Below, one piece after another: positions 8,569-17,733 of a stretch of 64,000 nt of DNA. Every line of letters begins with the position of its first letter. The first letter of the stretch is position 1. The stretch is from the NCBI RefSeq assembly GCF_947305105.1, contig NZ_CAMZCS010000012.1:31169-95168 (forward strand), in the 5' to 3' direction. Below the pieces are notes generated by a model. It ran no database searches, was not told where the DNA came from, and saw only the letters and a list, made by a program, of their open reading frames with translations. The DNA is from an uncultured Fibrobacter sp. (GTDB lineage Bacteria; Fibrobacterota; Fibrobacteria; Fibrobacterales; Fibrobacteraceae). Made by a program: the position numbers and the translations under genes.

Positions 8569-9960
8569 TTACATTTCTTCGAGTTCTTTGCCCTTTGTCT
8601 CCTTGATGAACTTTGCAACAAAGAAGATGCTGAAAATGGCGAAGAATGAATAAATGGCGTATGTCGGGCCGACACCGATGCCGTCCTTGCCCGTGAGTAC
8701 CGGGAAACTCCAGGTCACGACGAAGTTCGCACCCCACTGGGCGAGACCGCATATAGCGATAGCCACAGCGCGGATACGGTTGTTGAACATTTCGCCGAGC
8801 ATCACCCACATGACCGGGCCCCAAGACACCGCGAAGAAGGTGATGTAGAGGTTTGCAGCGATGAGGGCGGTGACGCCTGCTGCGCTCGGGAGGCTTCCGT
8901 CGGCATTTGCGCTCATGAAGCAGAGTGTCAGGGTGCTTAGGGTGATGGCCATGCCCACGCTACCGATAAGCAGGAGCGGCTTGCGGCCAATCTTGTCGAT
9001 GAGCATAATGGCGGCAATCGTCATGACCAGGTTGATTCCGCTCGAAATGACGCTCGTAAAGAAGGCGTCGCTTTCGCCGAATCCCACGCTCTGCCAGAGC
9101 ATTGTGCCGTAGTAGAAAATCACGTTGATGCCCACGAGCTGCTGCAAGATGGCGAGGCCGAGGCCCGCCCATACAATCGGGGCGATGCGCTTCTTGCCGC
9201 CGACGATTTCGAGCAGGTCGGTGAGCTTTGCGGGCTTTTCGTTCTTGAACGTTTCGTGGATGGATTCAATTTCTTTGTCTACGCCGTCGGAGTCAATCTT
9301 GGAGAGGACTTCCTTGGCTTCGTCCAGGCGGCCCTTTTGCACAAGATAACGGGGGGATTCCGGGAGCCTCCAGGCGGCAATTCCATAAAGCGCTGCCGGG
9401 ATGATTTCGACCCAGAACATGATTTGCCAAGCCCTGAAGCCTCCAAAGCACATGTTGTTCGCAGAACCTGCGATGCGCACGATGAGGTAGTTCGAGAGCA
9501 GCGCCACGAAAATGCCAATCACGATGGCGAACTGCTGCATGGAGCCGAGACGGCCGCGCAGGTGGGCCGGTGCCGTTTCGGCAATATAGATAGGCGCGAT
9601 GATACTTGCGACACCGATGCCCACGCCACCGATGACGCGCCATACGATAAAGTCAGGGATGCCAAACGGGACGCCTGAACCGATGGCGCTCACAAGGAAC
9701 AGCGCCGAGGCGGCGAGCATGCAGCGCACGCGACCGAACGAATCGGCCAGGCGTCCAGCAAAGTAGGCACCGACCGCGGCACCGATCAGCGCAAGCGAAA
9801 CAGCCCAGGCGAGCTGGTAATCTGTTGCATTGAAGTGAATTTTGAGGGCACCGTTTGCTCCATTAATCACGGAGGAGTCGAAGCCGAAGAGAAATCCGCC
9901 GATAGCCGCGGACAGGGTGATCAACATGATATGCCCGAAATTCGATTTTGCGTTAGACAC
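8569..9960 (-). CDS. MFS sugar porter (XylE/GalP/GLUT type)
   Basis: 463 residues with 12 predicted membrane helices. Sugar-porter signatures are present: GGFLFGFD in helix 1, GRLADSFGR in loop 2-3, PIYIAETAPAHLRG after helix 4, and PESPRYLVQKGR before the central loop, with QQLVGINVIFYY in helix 7. Relatives are sugar/proton symporters for hexoses or pentoses. The start is GTG 9960, supported by AGAGAGG six bases upstream. A perfect 27-bp palindrome lies 85 bases upstream (10045-10071). In a plant-fibre degrader it would import a released monosaccharide, but the sugar cannot be told from sequence. Confidence 0.93.
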   Translation of the reverse strand: MSNAKSNFGHIMLITLSAAIGGFLFGFDSSVINGANGALKIHFNATDYQLAWAVSLALIGAAVGAYFAGRLADSFGRVRCMLAASALFLVSAIGSGVPFGIPDFIVWRVIGGVGIGVASIIAPIYIAETAPAHLRGRLGSMQQFAIVIGIFVALLSNYLIVRIAGSANNMCFGGFRAWQIMFWVEIIPAALYGIAAWRLPESPRYLVQKGRLDEAKEVLSKIDSDGVDKEIESIHETFKNEKPAKLTDLLEIVGGKKRIAPIVWAGLGLAILQQLVGINVIFYYGTMLWQSVGFGESDAFFTSVISSGINLVMTIAAIMLIDKIGRKPLLLIGSVGMAITLSTLTLCFMSANADGSLPSAAGVTALIAANLYITFFAVSWGPVMWVMLGEMFNNRIRAVAIAICGLAQWGANFVVTWSFPVLTGKDGIGVGPTYAIYSFFAIFSIFFVAKFIKETKGKELEEM

Positions 9961-10362
9961 TAGAACCTCTCTGATTTGAATGTTCTAGAAATAAACTATT
10001 TGATTCTTGCGCAAAAAACAACAAATGGCGAATAAAAAGCCGAAAAACATATTCCAAATTGGAATATGTTTGCTGTTTTTTGGTGCAAATGGCGTACGAT
10101 TTCCCCTAAAAAGCTTTTTATGGATGGAGCATCAAGGCGATTGGAGTGTGTTTCAAATAGGGAGAGAACGCAGTTTTTATATAAAAAAAATTTGCTTCGG
10201 GAGCAGTTTTAATTTTTTTATAAGAAAGGAAGTCATGCAGAATTTGATGTGTATTACAGTGTTTTATTGACGGCAATGCGCAAGAGTGACTTCAGACACA
10301 CTGCTGAGAGAACAAAGTGCGGTTTATGAACATTTTATTGAAATGAATGTATTTTATTCGTT
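9961..10362. other. Intergenic region between sugar porter and GGDEF gene
   Basis: AT-rich divergent region of 402 bases. Apart from the palindrome at 10045-10071 I see no supported gene. A short open frame at 10007-10270 runs through the palindrome and has no ribosome binding site or recognisable composition. It must hold the promoters for both flanking genes. Confidence 0.6.
10045..10071. promoter_or_regulatory. Perfect 13+1+13 palindrome, probable operator
   Basis: Arms AAACATATTCCAA and its exact complement around a single A. It lies about 85 bases upstream of the sugar porter GTG on the minus strand and 290 bases before the GGDEF gene. The near-zero loop and lack of a T-run argue against a terminator and favour a dimeric repressor or activator site controlling sugar uptake. 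Confidence 0.55.
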
Positions 10363-11499
10363 ATGAGCGTTTTTGTATTTTATACGGAAGTGAGTATCGG
10401 ATGCGCATGTGTCCTGATGCTTCTCTTGTATAGTATTAAGCGGCTTCCCACTCCGCAATTGCGATTCACGCTATTCCACAGGTTGGTGCTGTGGCATATT
10501 CTTTATTTCTTTAGCGATGCGCTTTGGGCGCTGGTGAATGATAGCGTCCTTCCGAAAAATACGTTCAGCGTTCTGGCTGTGAATTACTCGAATGCGATTA
10601 TTGCAGCGATTCTGTTCTATAGTTGCTTCATTTATGCAGAAATGAGTACGCGTCCTGAGATGACTCGCGTACAAATTCGCCATCTCCAGTCAAGGTTGCG
10701 GATTCCGATTTACGTGGAAATTGTGTTGTTGCTCGTCGCATTTTTAGTTGCTCCGGATTTTTGGCTCGATGAAAATCTAGAACCATGCGACCTTTATTAC
10801 TTTATCTTGTCGTTCTTGCCGTTTGTCTACATCATGACGGTGACGGTCCGCTGCATTGTCCGTGGGCTTAAACCGCAGAATCGGCAGAACCTAAAGACAT
10901 ACCTGGTTATAGCGAGCTACACTCCGGGTTGCATTGTCGCAGCCGGGTTACAGATATTCTTATCGCTGACGACGCCGGTATTCTGCTTCTGGTGTACCAT
11001 GATAATCTTGTTTGTCTATCTGAATTCGCAGAACCAACTGATTTCGACGGATCCCCTGACTTCGCTCAACAACCGTAACCAATTGCAGCGGTATCTGCTC
11101 TTGCAGCGGGAGGCGAAAACCTCCTTTGTGATTATGGTGGATGTGGACCATTTCAAGCAAATTAACGATACGTACGGGCACATGGAAGGCGACCGGGCGC
11201 TAGTGCTTGTTTCGCGGGCGCTCAAGAAAGCGTGTGGGCGGTTGAGAATGTCTATTTTCCTGTGCCGTTATGGCGGCGATGAGTTTTTAATGATTGCGCA
11301 GACGAAAACTCCCAAAGAGGTGCTCAAGGTGGTCCGGGGATGCCTGCAAGAAGAAATCGAGAATCGGAAAAGTTCGCTGACCTATACAATCGAGGTGAGC
11401 ATGGGCTATGCCAACTGGGATGGCCGTGCTGCAACCTTTAGGGATAGCATTGTCGCTGCCGACCAGAAAATGTACGAAGACAAACGTTCGAGCGTTTAG
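10363..11499 (+). CDS. Membrane diguanylate cyclase (GGDEF domain)
   Basis: 378 residues. The N-terminal half has about six to seven membrane helices (residues 5-215) like a 7TM-type sensor module. The C-terminal GGDEF domain has D-P-L-T-S-L-N-N-R, the metal-binding VDVDHFKQIND and an intact RYGGDEF at about 302-308, so c-di-GMP synthesis is expected. The RxxD product-inhibition site that normally lies five residues before GGDEF is absent. No clear ribosome binding site. The stop TAG sits at the edge of a CTAG-rich repeat shared with the convergent MFS gene. Confidence 0.92.
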   Translation: MSVFVFYTEVSIGCACVLMLLLYSIKRLPTPQLRFTLFHRLVLWHILYFFSDALWALVNDSVLPKNTFSVLAVNYSNAIIAAILFYSCFIYAEMSTRPEMTRVQIRHLQSRLRIPIYVEIVLLLVAFLVAPDFWLDENLEPCDLYYFILSFLPFVYIMTVTVRCIVRGLKPQNRQNLKTYLVIASYTPGCIVAAGLQIFLSLTTPVFCFWCTMIILFVYLNSQNQLISTDPLTSLNNRNQLQRYLLLQREAKTSFVIMVDVDHFKQINDTYGHMEGDRALVLVSRALKKACGRLRMSIFLCRYGGDEFLMIAQTKTPKEVLKVVRGCLQEEIENRKSSLTYTIEVSMGYANWDGRAATFRDSIVAADQKMYEDKRSSV

Positions 11500-11538
11500 G
11501 CTCCAGCCCCTAGCCTCTAAAACCCTATCCCTCTAATT
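11497..11538. repeat. CTAG/CTCTAA-type repeat tract between convergent genes
   Basis: Short tract built from CTAGCC, CTCTAA and CCCTAT units. It contains the TAG stop of the GGDEF gene (11497-11499) and the TAG stop of the MFS gene on the other strand (11525-11527). It is one member of a dispersed family also seen near 15.65, 19.7, 30.9, 36.2 and 41.96 kb. Confidence 0.6.
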
Positions 11539-12727
11539 TATTTCTCAGATAGTGCCTTGCGGTCCACGTGAAGTACAGAATGTCTGCAATGACGAGCGCG
11601 ATGGCGCAAGCCAAGAATACGGGCTGGTGCATGCCGAAATGCCCTGCCATGGAACCTCCCGCTAAAATACCGGCACCGATACCGATATCCCAGCCGCTCA
11701 AATAGGTGCTGTTCGCTGTACCGCGCTGGTCGTGGCGGGCGAGGTTCACGCACATGGTCTGGTAACCTGGGAAGATAAGTCCAAGGCTTGTGCCGATAAG
11801 GAATGCCGCAACAAAGAAGGTTACGGGTGAGTGGCAGAATGCGAGCAGGACGTAAGCGACGATGTTCAAGGTCATTCCGGTGCCGACCAAATGGATCAGG
11901 TAGCCTTTGTCGATGAGCCTACCGGTCATGATGCGGTTGAGAATCAGTCCTGCGGCAATCAGTGCATAGAACCAGCCGGAACCCCCGATGCCGAGTTCCT
12001 TGGCGTAAAGCGCAATGTAGTTCGTGACGGGACCATAGGCGAATCCAACGAAGATGAAGTTGATGAACTGCGGAACGGCACGGGTGAGGAAGAATCGGTC
12101 AAGCGAAAGCGGTGGATGTGGCTTTTTCTCCTTGGGGGCAATTTTCAATGTCTGCACCAGAATGAGTCCGATGATACACAGGGCAAGCGAAATCACGAAT
12201 ACGATGGTGTCGCCGAAGGCTTCGTACAGGAACATGCCTGTCATGGGGCCTGTCGCAAACGCGAGGTTCACGCTGATGCCGAAGTAACCGATGCCTTCGC
12301 CACGGCGGCTTGCGGGTAGCGAGTCAATGGCGACCGTGTTACTTGCCGTGGTGGAAATCCCGAAGAAGAGCCCGTGCGCGAAACGTACTGCGGCAAGGAT
12401 AGCGATGATGCTTACGGCCTTGTACCCGACAAAGCATGCGGTAAAAGCGAAGAACGTCCAGAAGTAAAGCGGCTTGCGGCTGAGCGTGTCGACTAGGAAT
12501 CCGGCGAAGGGCCTGCAAGCAAGTGCGCCGATGGTGTAGAGCGAGATGACGATGCCTGCTGTTGCGTTGTCTGTTTGGAATTTTTCGATGATGTAGAGCG
12601 GGAGGATCGGCAACAGCTGGTAAAAACTGAAGAACAGTAAAAAATTCGCGGCAGCGACCTTTACGAAAGTCGCTGTCCAAAGTCTCGGAAGTTGCGCTTT
12701 GTCAGAAATTATCGAATTATCCATCAT
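11525..12727 (-). CDS. MFS transporter (efflux-type, YfcJ/YhhS-like)
   Basis: About 400 residues, 12 hydrophobic segments, with an MFS loop 2-3 motif (FAGFLVDTLSRKP) and a repeat of the two six-helix halves. Overall it resembles the arabinose-efflux/YhhS-like group of drug or metabolite exporters. Substrate unknown. The start is placed at the first of two adjacent ATG codons (12727 or 12724), which follow TTTTAGGTGT; the frame extends to 12748 without a better start. Its last codons run into the repeat tract at 11.5 kb. Confidence 0.87.
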   Translation of the reverse strand: MMDNSIISDKAQLPRLWTATFVKVAAANFLLFFSFYQLLPILPLYIIEKFQTDNATAGIVISLYTIGALACRPFAGFLVDTLSRKPLYFWTFFAFTACFVGYKAVSIIAILAAVRFAHGLFFGISTTASNTVAIDSLPASRRGEGIGYFGISVNLAFATGPMTGMFLYEAFGDTIVFVISLALCIIGLILVQTLKIAPKEKKPHPPLSLDRFFLTRAVPQFINFIFVGFAYGPVTNYIALYAKELGIGGSGWFYALIAAGLILNRIMTGRLIDKGYLIHLVGTGMTLNIVAYVLLAFCHSPVTFFVAAFLIGTSLGLIFPGYQTMCVNLARHDQRGTANSTYLSGWDIGIGAGILAGGSMAGHFGMHQPVFLACAIALVIADILYFTWTARHYLRNKLEG

Positions 12728-12869
12728 ACACCTAAAATTGATAAACAAAATTTAACAATTATTAAGGCCCGATGTATAGCGCAGGCTTCATAATAAATGG
12801 CAAATCGCTCTAATCACGTATTTTCGACATTTGTATCGTTGGTGAGGAAAAATTTTTATATTACATTTC

Positions 12870-15644
12870 ATGAGATTTTTCCCGAAAAGTTTCCTCCTTT
12901 TTTCTGCTGCTTTTTTGATGGCATCGTGTTTTTTCGATGAGAATTCTGGCGGATTATCTCCTAGTTCTGATGTAATATTGGAAAACGATCAAATTCCTGG
13001 TATGGTTCATGTCCGTGCCAGTGGTAAGGGCATTTTTTTAGGGACAAATGAACCTACTGCAAAAGTAGATGAACGCCCACAGACTCGTGTCGAATTTACT
13101 TATGATTATTCCATTTCTCGCCATGAAGTTATTTGTGCCGATTTTAACGGTGTAATGAAGGATGTTTCTGGATTGCAGTTGGAATGTGCTCAGGATTCCT
13201 TGCCCGTTTCGAATGTGACGTTCTTTGATGCCGTTCTTTATGCGAATGCTCTAAGTAGAAAGATGGGGCTAGATTCTGCTTATGCTTATACGGCGGTAGA
13301 ATTGGATGCCGGAAAACATTGCATGGATTTGAAGGACTTTGCATTTATGCCCGCAGCGGGCGGCTTTCGGTTGCCGACAGAGGCAGAATGGGTCTTTGCT
13401 GCGGAACAGGCCTGGAATCCTGACCTTGGTTGGAATTTTGTGAATTCGGGCCTAGCGCCTCACAAGGTATGTACATCCGGTGAAAATACGCAGTACCTTT
13501 GCGACATGGCGGGGAACATGCTGGAGTGGGTAAATGATGTCCGTGCTTTGTATAACGGTGATTCCTTGAAGAATTTTGTTGGAGGTGTATTCAATAGCAA
13601 TTCTGCTGCGGGAATTGTCAAGGGCGGGAGTTTCCGTAAAGCCCCTAACGAAATGCACTTGTACAAAAGAGGGGATGATTATCCGATTTTTTATTCAAGT
13701 AGGGCAGATTATGTTGGCTTCCGCCTAGTGTATGGTGCGATTCCTAACGCAGTGTATCTTTCTGAAGGTGGTAATGTTTCGCTGACTCCGATAGTCGCCT
13801 TGGTTAATGACGCCGAGATAAGGAATCTGACGGAATCCTATAAAGTCAAGTTGGCCTTTAGAAACGAGGAAACGGGTAACCTTGTCTATATAAGTTATGC
13901 TTCGAAAGAGGCCAAGGTGGTTGAAATTCAAGATACCATTGATGTTTACCATCCAGAAATTTCTCCCGACGGGCATCGAGTCGCATTCTGTACGGCTGCA
14001 GAAGGCGAGGCTGGTCCATCGTCTGTTTACGTTCGTGATTTGGATGATCTTGGGAACAACTTGGTTAAGTTGGATGTGCCGGGAGGTGCTGCTATCCCCA
14101 GGTGGAGAGTGAAGCCAAATGGAGACACGGTCATTGTCTATGTGACATCGCCCTATAATAACGATGGCGACCAGTTCTTGCAGGAAAGTACTTGGGAGGT
14201 CCCGTTTGTCAATCGTAAATTTGGAACCCCTAGAAAACTTTTTGATGGGGCGTATCATGGAGGTGTTTCAGATGACGACCAATTGGCTGTTTCGGGCTCG
14301 CCGAGACTCCGTGCTCGTGAAGCGACTTTCAATGGAACATTTATTGTAGAGAATCATGATATTTGGTATAACAGAGAACAGGCGTGCAATGTATCTTTGT
14401 CGAAGGATGGAACCAAACGGACGTTGTTCTTGGATTTTGGCGGAAGCGTTGGCCGGAGCTTTGTTGGAACCGATTATAAGGTACACGAAGAACTGTTGAT
14501 TGTTGATAGCACGGGCAATCTAATCCAAGCTGTTCCGACCCTTGCAGGATTCCGTTTTGATCATAGCGAATGGGCCGGTGGCATATTGAAGGATTCTGCC
14601 AGCAACCTGGTTGTCGTTTCGCTGACCAATATCAGCGAGGCCCATGAATACATTGCGTTAGTGGACTTGAAGGACAATAGCGTCCATCCCCTTGTTCAGG
14701 GGGGCGACCTTTGGCATCCGTGTCTGTGGGTGCGCCAAGAAAACGCCAGCCATCCGAAGCCGGTTGTTGACAAGGACAGTGCCGGAGCCTATTTCGAGTA
14801 CGATGCGTCGAATCCGCTGATATTCTCTTCGGTAGAATTGGCGATGCACATGAAGTCGTTTTGGAAGTACTGTGATAAAGTCGAGGCTGTTGCGTTTGGA
14901 AGTTCCATGATTTTGAATGCCGTTATTGAAACGACTACGGAATCCTTCTTCCTTATGAACATGGGAACGTCATTAAGCGATGTTCATCTTGCGGAATATT
15001 TGCTGAAAAACTATTTCTTGCCGTACGCCCCTAACCTTAAGGTTGTTGTTTTGGAACTCACGCCAGGCTTGCTTTTCAGATTTTTTGAAGAAAGTGCTGG
15101 CTGGCTAATTAACCACTCGCCGGGACTCATGTACGATTTGAATCATTTGTCCAAAGAAACAAAGCAGGAAATTGCCGATTTCAGTTTGGATCAGGAATAT
15201 CCAAAAGATTTGTTTGCTCAGCAATATCTCCCAAATACGTTCCTGTTGCCGCCAGCGGGTTGGTTAGCGCCCAATATATCCGTGAACGTGTCGGAGATGC
15301 ATGCTGATATGCAGAATGTCCAAAGCAGTTTGGATGCTATCAAATCTATAAAACGGATGGCTGATTCTTGTGGCCTTGCCCTTGTTGCTGCGATAACTCC
15401 GCGTAACCCGGCATACCGCGAAACGGAGGCCTTTGATATTTTTGGGCCTAAATGGGATGTTGCCCATGAATTGATACAGGCTGTTGCCGATATGGGAATT
15501 CTGATTTTTGACGAGAACAAAGATGGCTTACATGATTACACAGAAGAAATGGCCGCCAACGAGTATCATGTGAGTTACCTTGGAGCAGCGCAGTTCACTG
15601 AACGGCTGGATTCCCTGCTGAAGACCTTGCCGATCCCCCGCTAG
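12870..15644 (+). CDS. Large SUMF1-like lipoprotein, Fibrobacter paralogous family (TIGR02171-like)
   Basis: 924 residues. Lipoprotein signal with Cys20 (LMASC). Residues about 45-290 form a formylglycine-generating-enzyme/sulfatase-modifying fold: GGFRLPTEAEW near 163, CDMAGNMLEWV near 211, VKGGSF near 250, VGFRLVYG near 281. Residues 295-625 look like a TolB-like beta-propeller (SPDGHRVAF, AIPRWRV, VSGSPRL). The last 280 residues resemble an SGNH-hydrolase-like fold with FGSSM near 675 and a late NEYHVSYLG near 896. I recall this organisation from a paralogous family in Fibrobacter succinogenes of unknown function; that link needs a search. A shortened paralogue lies at 60.5 kb. No obvious ribosome binding site next to the ATG. 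Confidence 0.85.
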   Translation: MRFFPKSFLLFSAAFLMASCFFDENSGGLSPSSDVILENDQIPGMVHVRASGKGIFLGTNEPTAKVDERPQTRVEFTYDYSISRHEVICADFNGVMKDVSGLQLECAQDSLPVSNVTFFDAVLYANALSRKMGLDSAYAYTAVELDAGKHCMDLKDFAFMPAAGGFRLPTEAEWVFAAEQAWNPDLGWNFVNSGLAPHKVCTSGENTQYLCDMAGNMLEWVNDVRALYNGDSLKNFVGGVFNSNSAAGIVKGGSFRKAPNEMHLYKRGDDYPIFYSSRADYVGFRLVYGAIPNAVYLSEGGNVSLTPIVALVNDAEIRNLTESYKVKLAFRNEETGNLVYISYASKEAKVVEIQDTIDVYHPEISPDGHRVAFCTAAEGEAGPSSVYVRDLDDLGNNLVKLDVPGGAAIPRWRVKPNGDTVIVYVTSPYNNDGDQFLQESTWEVPFVNRKFGTPRKLFDGAYHGGVSDDDQLAVSGSPRLRAREATFNGTFIVENHDIWYNREQACNVSLSKDGTKRTLFLDFGGSVGRSFVGTDYKVHEELLIVDSTGNLIQAVPTLAGFRFDHSEWAGGILKDSASNLVVVSLTNISEAHEYIALVDLKDNSVHPLVQGGDLWHPCLWVRQENASHPKPVVDKDSAGAYFEYDASNPLIFSSVELAMHMKSFWKYCDKVEAVAFGSSMILNAVIETTTESFFLMNMGTSLSDVHLAEYLLKNYFLPYAPNLKVVVLELTPGLLFRFFEESAGWLINHSPGLMYDLNHLSKETKQEIADFSLDQEYPKDLFAQQYLPNTFLLPPAGWLAPNISVNVSEMHADMQNVQSSLDAIKSIKRMADSCGLALVAAITPRNPAYRETEAFDIFGPKWDVAHELIQAVADMGILIFDENKDGLHDYTEEMAANEYHVSYLGAAQFTERLDSLLKTLPIPR

Positions 15645-15652
15645 ACAATAAC

Positions 15653-15680
15653 TACCTACCGTCTACTGTCTACTGTCTAC
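15653..15680. repeat. CTAC-type repeat tract between convergent genes
   Basis: Three to four tandem GTCTACT-like units between the large lipoprotein stop and the RNA methyltransferase stop. The TAG stop of the minus-strand gene (15677-15679) is inside the tract. A very similar CTACTG(T/C)CTAC tract occurs at about 41.96 kb. Confidence 0.6.
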
Positions 15681-16837
15681 TTTTTCTCCAGCATCACGAT
15701 GGTTTCGAGGTGCGGGGTTCCTGGGAACAGGTCGAGCGGCTGCACTTCGCGCACGCGGTAGCCGTAGCGTTCCCATTCCTTGAGCGAGGCGGGAATCTCG
15801 TCGGTGCCGCAGAACACGTGGGCCACGCGGACGGGTTTGCGCATGGCGAGCGCATGAATCACGCCGGGTTCGCAGCCCTTGCGCGGCGGGTCCAGCAGGA
15901 TTTTTTCCGGTTCGTTCGGGATGGGGCGCGGGAGCCTGGTTTGGACAAAGTCCTCGTCGATCTTGCCTGCGACAAAGCGGTAGTTTTTCTTGAGGTACTT
16001 GGCCGACGCCTTCGCGCTTTCGATGGAGAGGCCTTCCCATTCCACGCCGAGTACGGACTTGGCCGCTTCGCCGAGTGCAAAACTGAAGAGGCCGTAACCG
16101 CAGTACAAATCCAGGAAATGGTCTTCCTTGGTGAGCGAAAGCATGCGGCTTGCCGCCTTGATGAGGTTGTGGATCTGGCTCTCGTTAATCTGGCTGAATC
16201 CCGTGACGGGGTACTTGAGGCTGAATTTCCCGAGGTTGAGGCTCAGTTCGCGCGGGCCGTAGAGCTGTTTGAAGTTGAGACCGTCTGCCGGGCGCTTCGC
16301 TTCCAGGTAGTACGCGGATTCGGTGGTGTCCACGTAGGCATGCGCCGCCGTCACGTGGAAGGGGGAATCCTTCAGCGCGTCCGAAATCAACTTGAGCTTG
16401 CGCACGATGCTCGCGTCAATCTTCTTGATGTTGAAAATGACGATGCGGTACTTGTACGTGCCGCGGATGATAATCCAGTTGAGCGCGTAGGCGAGCGGCT
16501 TGTACGCAGGCGAAATCAATTTTTCAAAAAGGAAATCGTAAATCTTGTTGTGCTCTTCGGGTTCGAGCATCGATTCCTGGCGGTCGAACTGGAGGTTGCC
16601 CGGCTCCATGAACACGCGGCGCTTGCTCGTGGTGCGGTACCCGCGGGAGAGCGGGCTTGCGATTACTTTCTGCGGGTTGCCCGCGAGGCGGTTCACGTCC
16701 CAGAATTCCTGGATGGCGAGGTCTTTGACGTGGAGCTCGTCCTTGTAGTCGAGCATGGCGAGCGATTCGCCGTGGGCGGAATCGGCTTCGCGGGTGTAGT
16801 TCGGAATCTGGTGTGCGATGGCTTGTTCGAAGAGCAT
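15677..16837 (-). CDS. RNA m5U-methyltransferase family protein (TrmA/RlmD-like)
   Basis: 386 residues. Class I SAM-dependent fold with the glycine-rich motif FLDLYCGYGLFSFALG, the family motif LLDPPRKG and a candidate catalytic Cys in HVFCGTDEIPASL, ending with the conserved DLFPGTPHLETIVML. These mark the uracil-5-methyltransferase family acting on tRNA or rRNA. No N-terminal TRAM domain or Fe-S Cys cluster is seen, so it is closer in size to TrmA than to RlmD. Which RNA is modified cannot be told. The start is ATG 16837; the longer frame overlaps the tRNA-Gly terminator. Confidence 0.85.
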   Translation of the reverse strand: MLFEQAIAHQIPNYTREADSAHGESLAMLDYKDELHVKDLAIQEFWDVNRLAGNPQKVIASPLSRGYRTTSKRRVFMEPGNLQFDRQESMLEPEEHNKIYDFLFEKLISPAYKPLAYALNWIIIRGTYKYRIVIFNIKKIDASIVRKLKLISDALKDSPFHVTAAHAYVDTTESAYYLEAKRPADGLNFKQLYGPRELSLNLGKFSLKYPVTGFSQINESQIHNLIKAASRMLSLTKEDHFLDLYCGYGLFSFALGEAAKSVLGVEWEGLSIESAKASAKYLKKNYRFVAGKIDEDFVQTRLPRPIPNEPEKILLDPPRKGCEPGVIHALAMRKPVRVAHVFCGTDEIPASLKEWERYGYRVREVQPLDLFPGTPHLETIVMLEKK

Positions 16838-16863
16838 AGCCCCAAATTTAGAAATTTCGGCAC

Positions 16864-16891
16864 AAAAAAGGACCCCCCGAATGGGAGGTCC
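16864..16891 (-). terminator. Terminator of tRNA-Gly
   Basis: On the minus strand, GGACCTCCC / GGGGGGTCC with an ATTC loop, then six T, directly after the tRNA 3' end. One internal mismatch. Confidence 0.88.
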
Positions 16892-16894
16892 AAG

Positions 16895-16966
16895 AGCGGC
16901 GGACCGGGATCGAACCGGCAACCATTAGCTTGGAAGGCTAAGGCTCTACCATTGAGCTACCGCCGC
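16895..16966 (-). tRNA. tRNA-Gly (anticodon TCC)
   Basis: Full cloverleaf on the minus strand: acceptor GCGGCGG/CCGCCGC, D-arm TAGCTCAATGGTAGAGC, anticodon loop CTTCCAA, T-arm GCCGG-TTCGATC-CCGGT. CCA is not encoded. A terminator follows directly. Confidence 0.97.
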
Positions 16967-17089
16967 GAGCATGACCAATTATACAAAAATATGCCCGATT
17001 TTAAAGGGGTGCCTTGAAAGCTATTGGAGTTTTTTCGAAAAAATGCTATCTTTTGGCCCACGTTAATCATTTTTCAGAGGTAGCTCAAC

Positions 17090-17716
17090 TTGGCGATACA
17101 AAACCCCCGCGACCGCCGCATGCCGAACAGGCAGAGTGACGGGACCCGTATCAACGAAGATATCCGTATTTCCCCGATCCGTCTCGTGAAGGAAGACGGC
17201 GAAGCTGTCATCATGGAGACCAGCAAGGCTCTGCAGATGGCGAAAGACGCCGGACTGGACCTGGTGGAAGTCTCTCCCAACGCCAAGCCTCCTGTATGCC
17301 GTATCATCAACTACGGCAAGTACAAGTTCGAGCAGCTGAAGAAGGCCAAGGCCGCCAAGGCCAAGCAGCACGTGGTGAAGCTCAAAGAAATCAAGATGCA
17401 CCCGAAGACTGCGACCAACGACTACCAGTACCGCATCAAGCAGGCCGGGGAGTTCCTGCAAGATGGCATGAAGGTCAAGCTTATTATGCAGTTCCGTGGG
17501 CGCGAGATGGCGCACATGGACTACGGCAAGCGCCTCATGGAACAGGCCAAGATCGACCTCGCTCCGTATGGCGATTTGGAAATGGATTCGCGGGTGGAAG
17601 GCAACACGATGCTTTCTATCTACGGTCCGAAACGCGGTGCAGGTGCTGCTAAAAAGCAGGACCAGGCACCAAAGCCCGTAACCGAGCCAAAGGCAGCAGG
17701 TGAGGCTTCAACTTAA
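17090..17716 (+). CDS. infC: Translation initiation factor IF-3
   Basis: 208 residues. Binds the 30S subunit and controls start-codon choice. The N-domain has INEDIRISPIRLVKEDG and DLVEVSPNAKPPVCRIINYGK; the C-domain has KEIKMHPKTATNDYQYRIKQA and the FRGREMAHMDYG motif. There is a 25-residue Ala/Lys/Pro tail. The start is TTG 17090, with AGAGG ten bases upstream; the next ATG (17120) lacks such a site. A rare start fits the known habit of infC to use unusual codons for autoregulation, though TTG here is inferred. First gene of the classical infC-rpmI-rplT operon. Confidence 0.95.
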   Translation: MAIQNPRDRRMPNRQSDGTRINEDIRISPIRLVKEDGEAVIMETSKALQMAKDAGLDLVEVSPNAKPPVCRIINYGKYKFEQLKKAKAAKAKQHVVKLKEIKMHPKTATNDYQYRIKQAGEFLQDGMKVKLIMQFRGREMAHMDYGKRLMEQAKIDLAPYGDLEMDSRVEGNTMLSIYGPKRGAGAAKKQDQAPKPVTEPKAAGEAST

Positions 17717-17733
17717 TAACCGAAGAGGTAAAA

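Noticed and set aside
10007..10270. An 87-codon frame in the sugar porter/GGDEF intergenic region
   Set aside because: It reads through the perfect palindrome, has no ribosome binding site and has low-complexity AT-driven composition (Lys, Phe, Ile).
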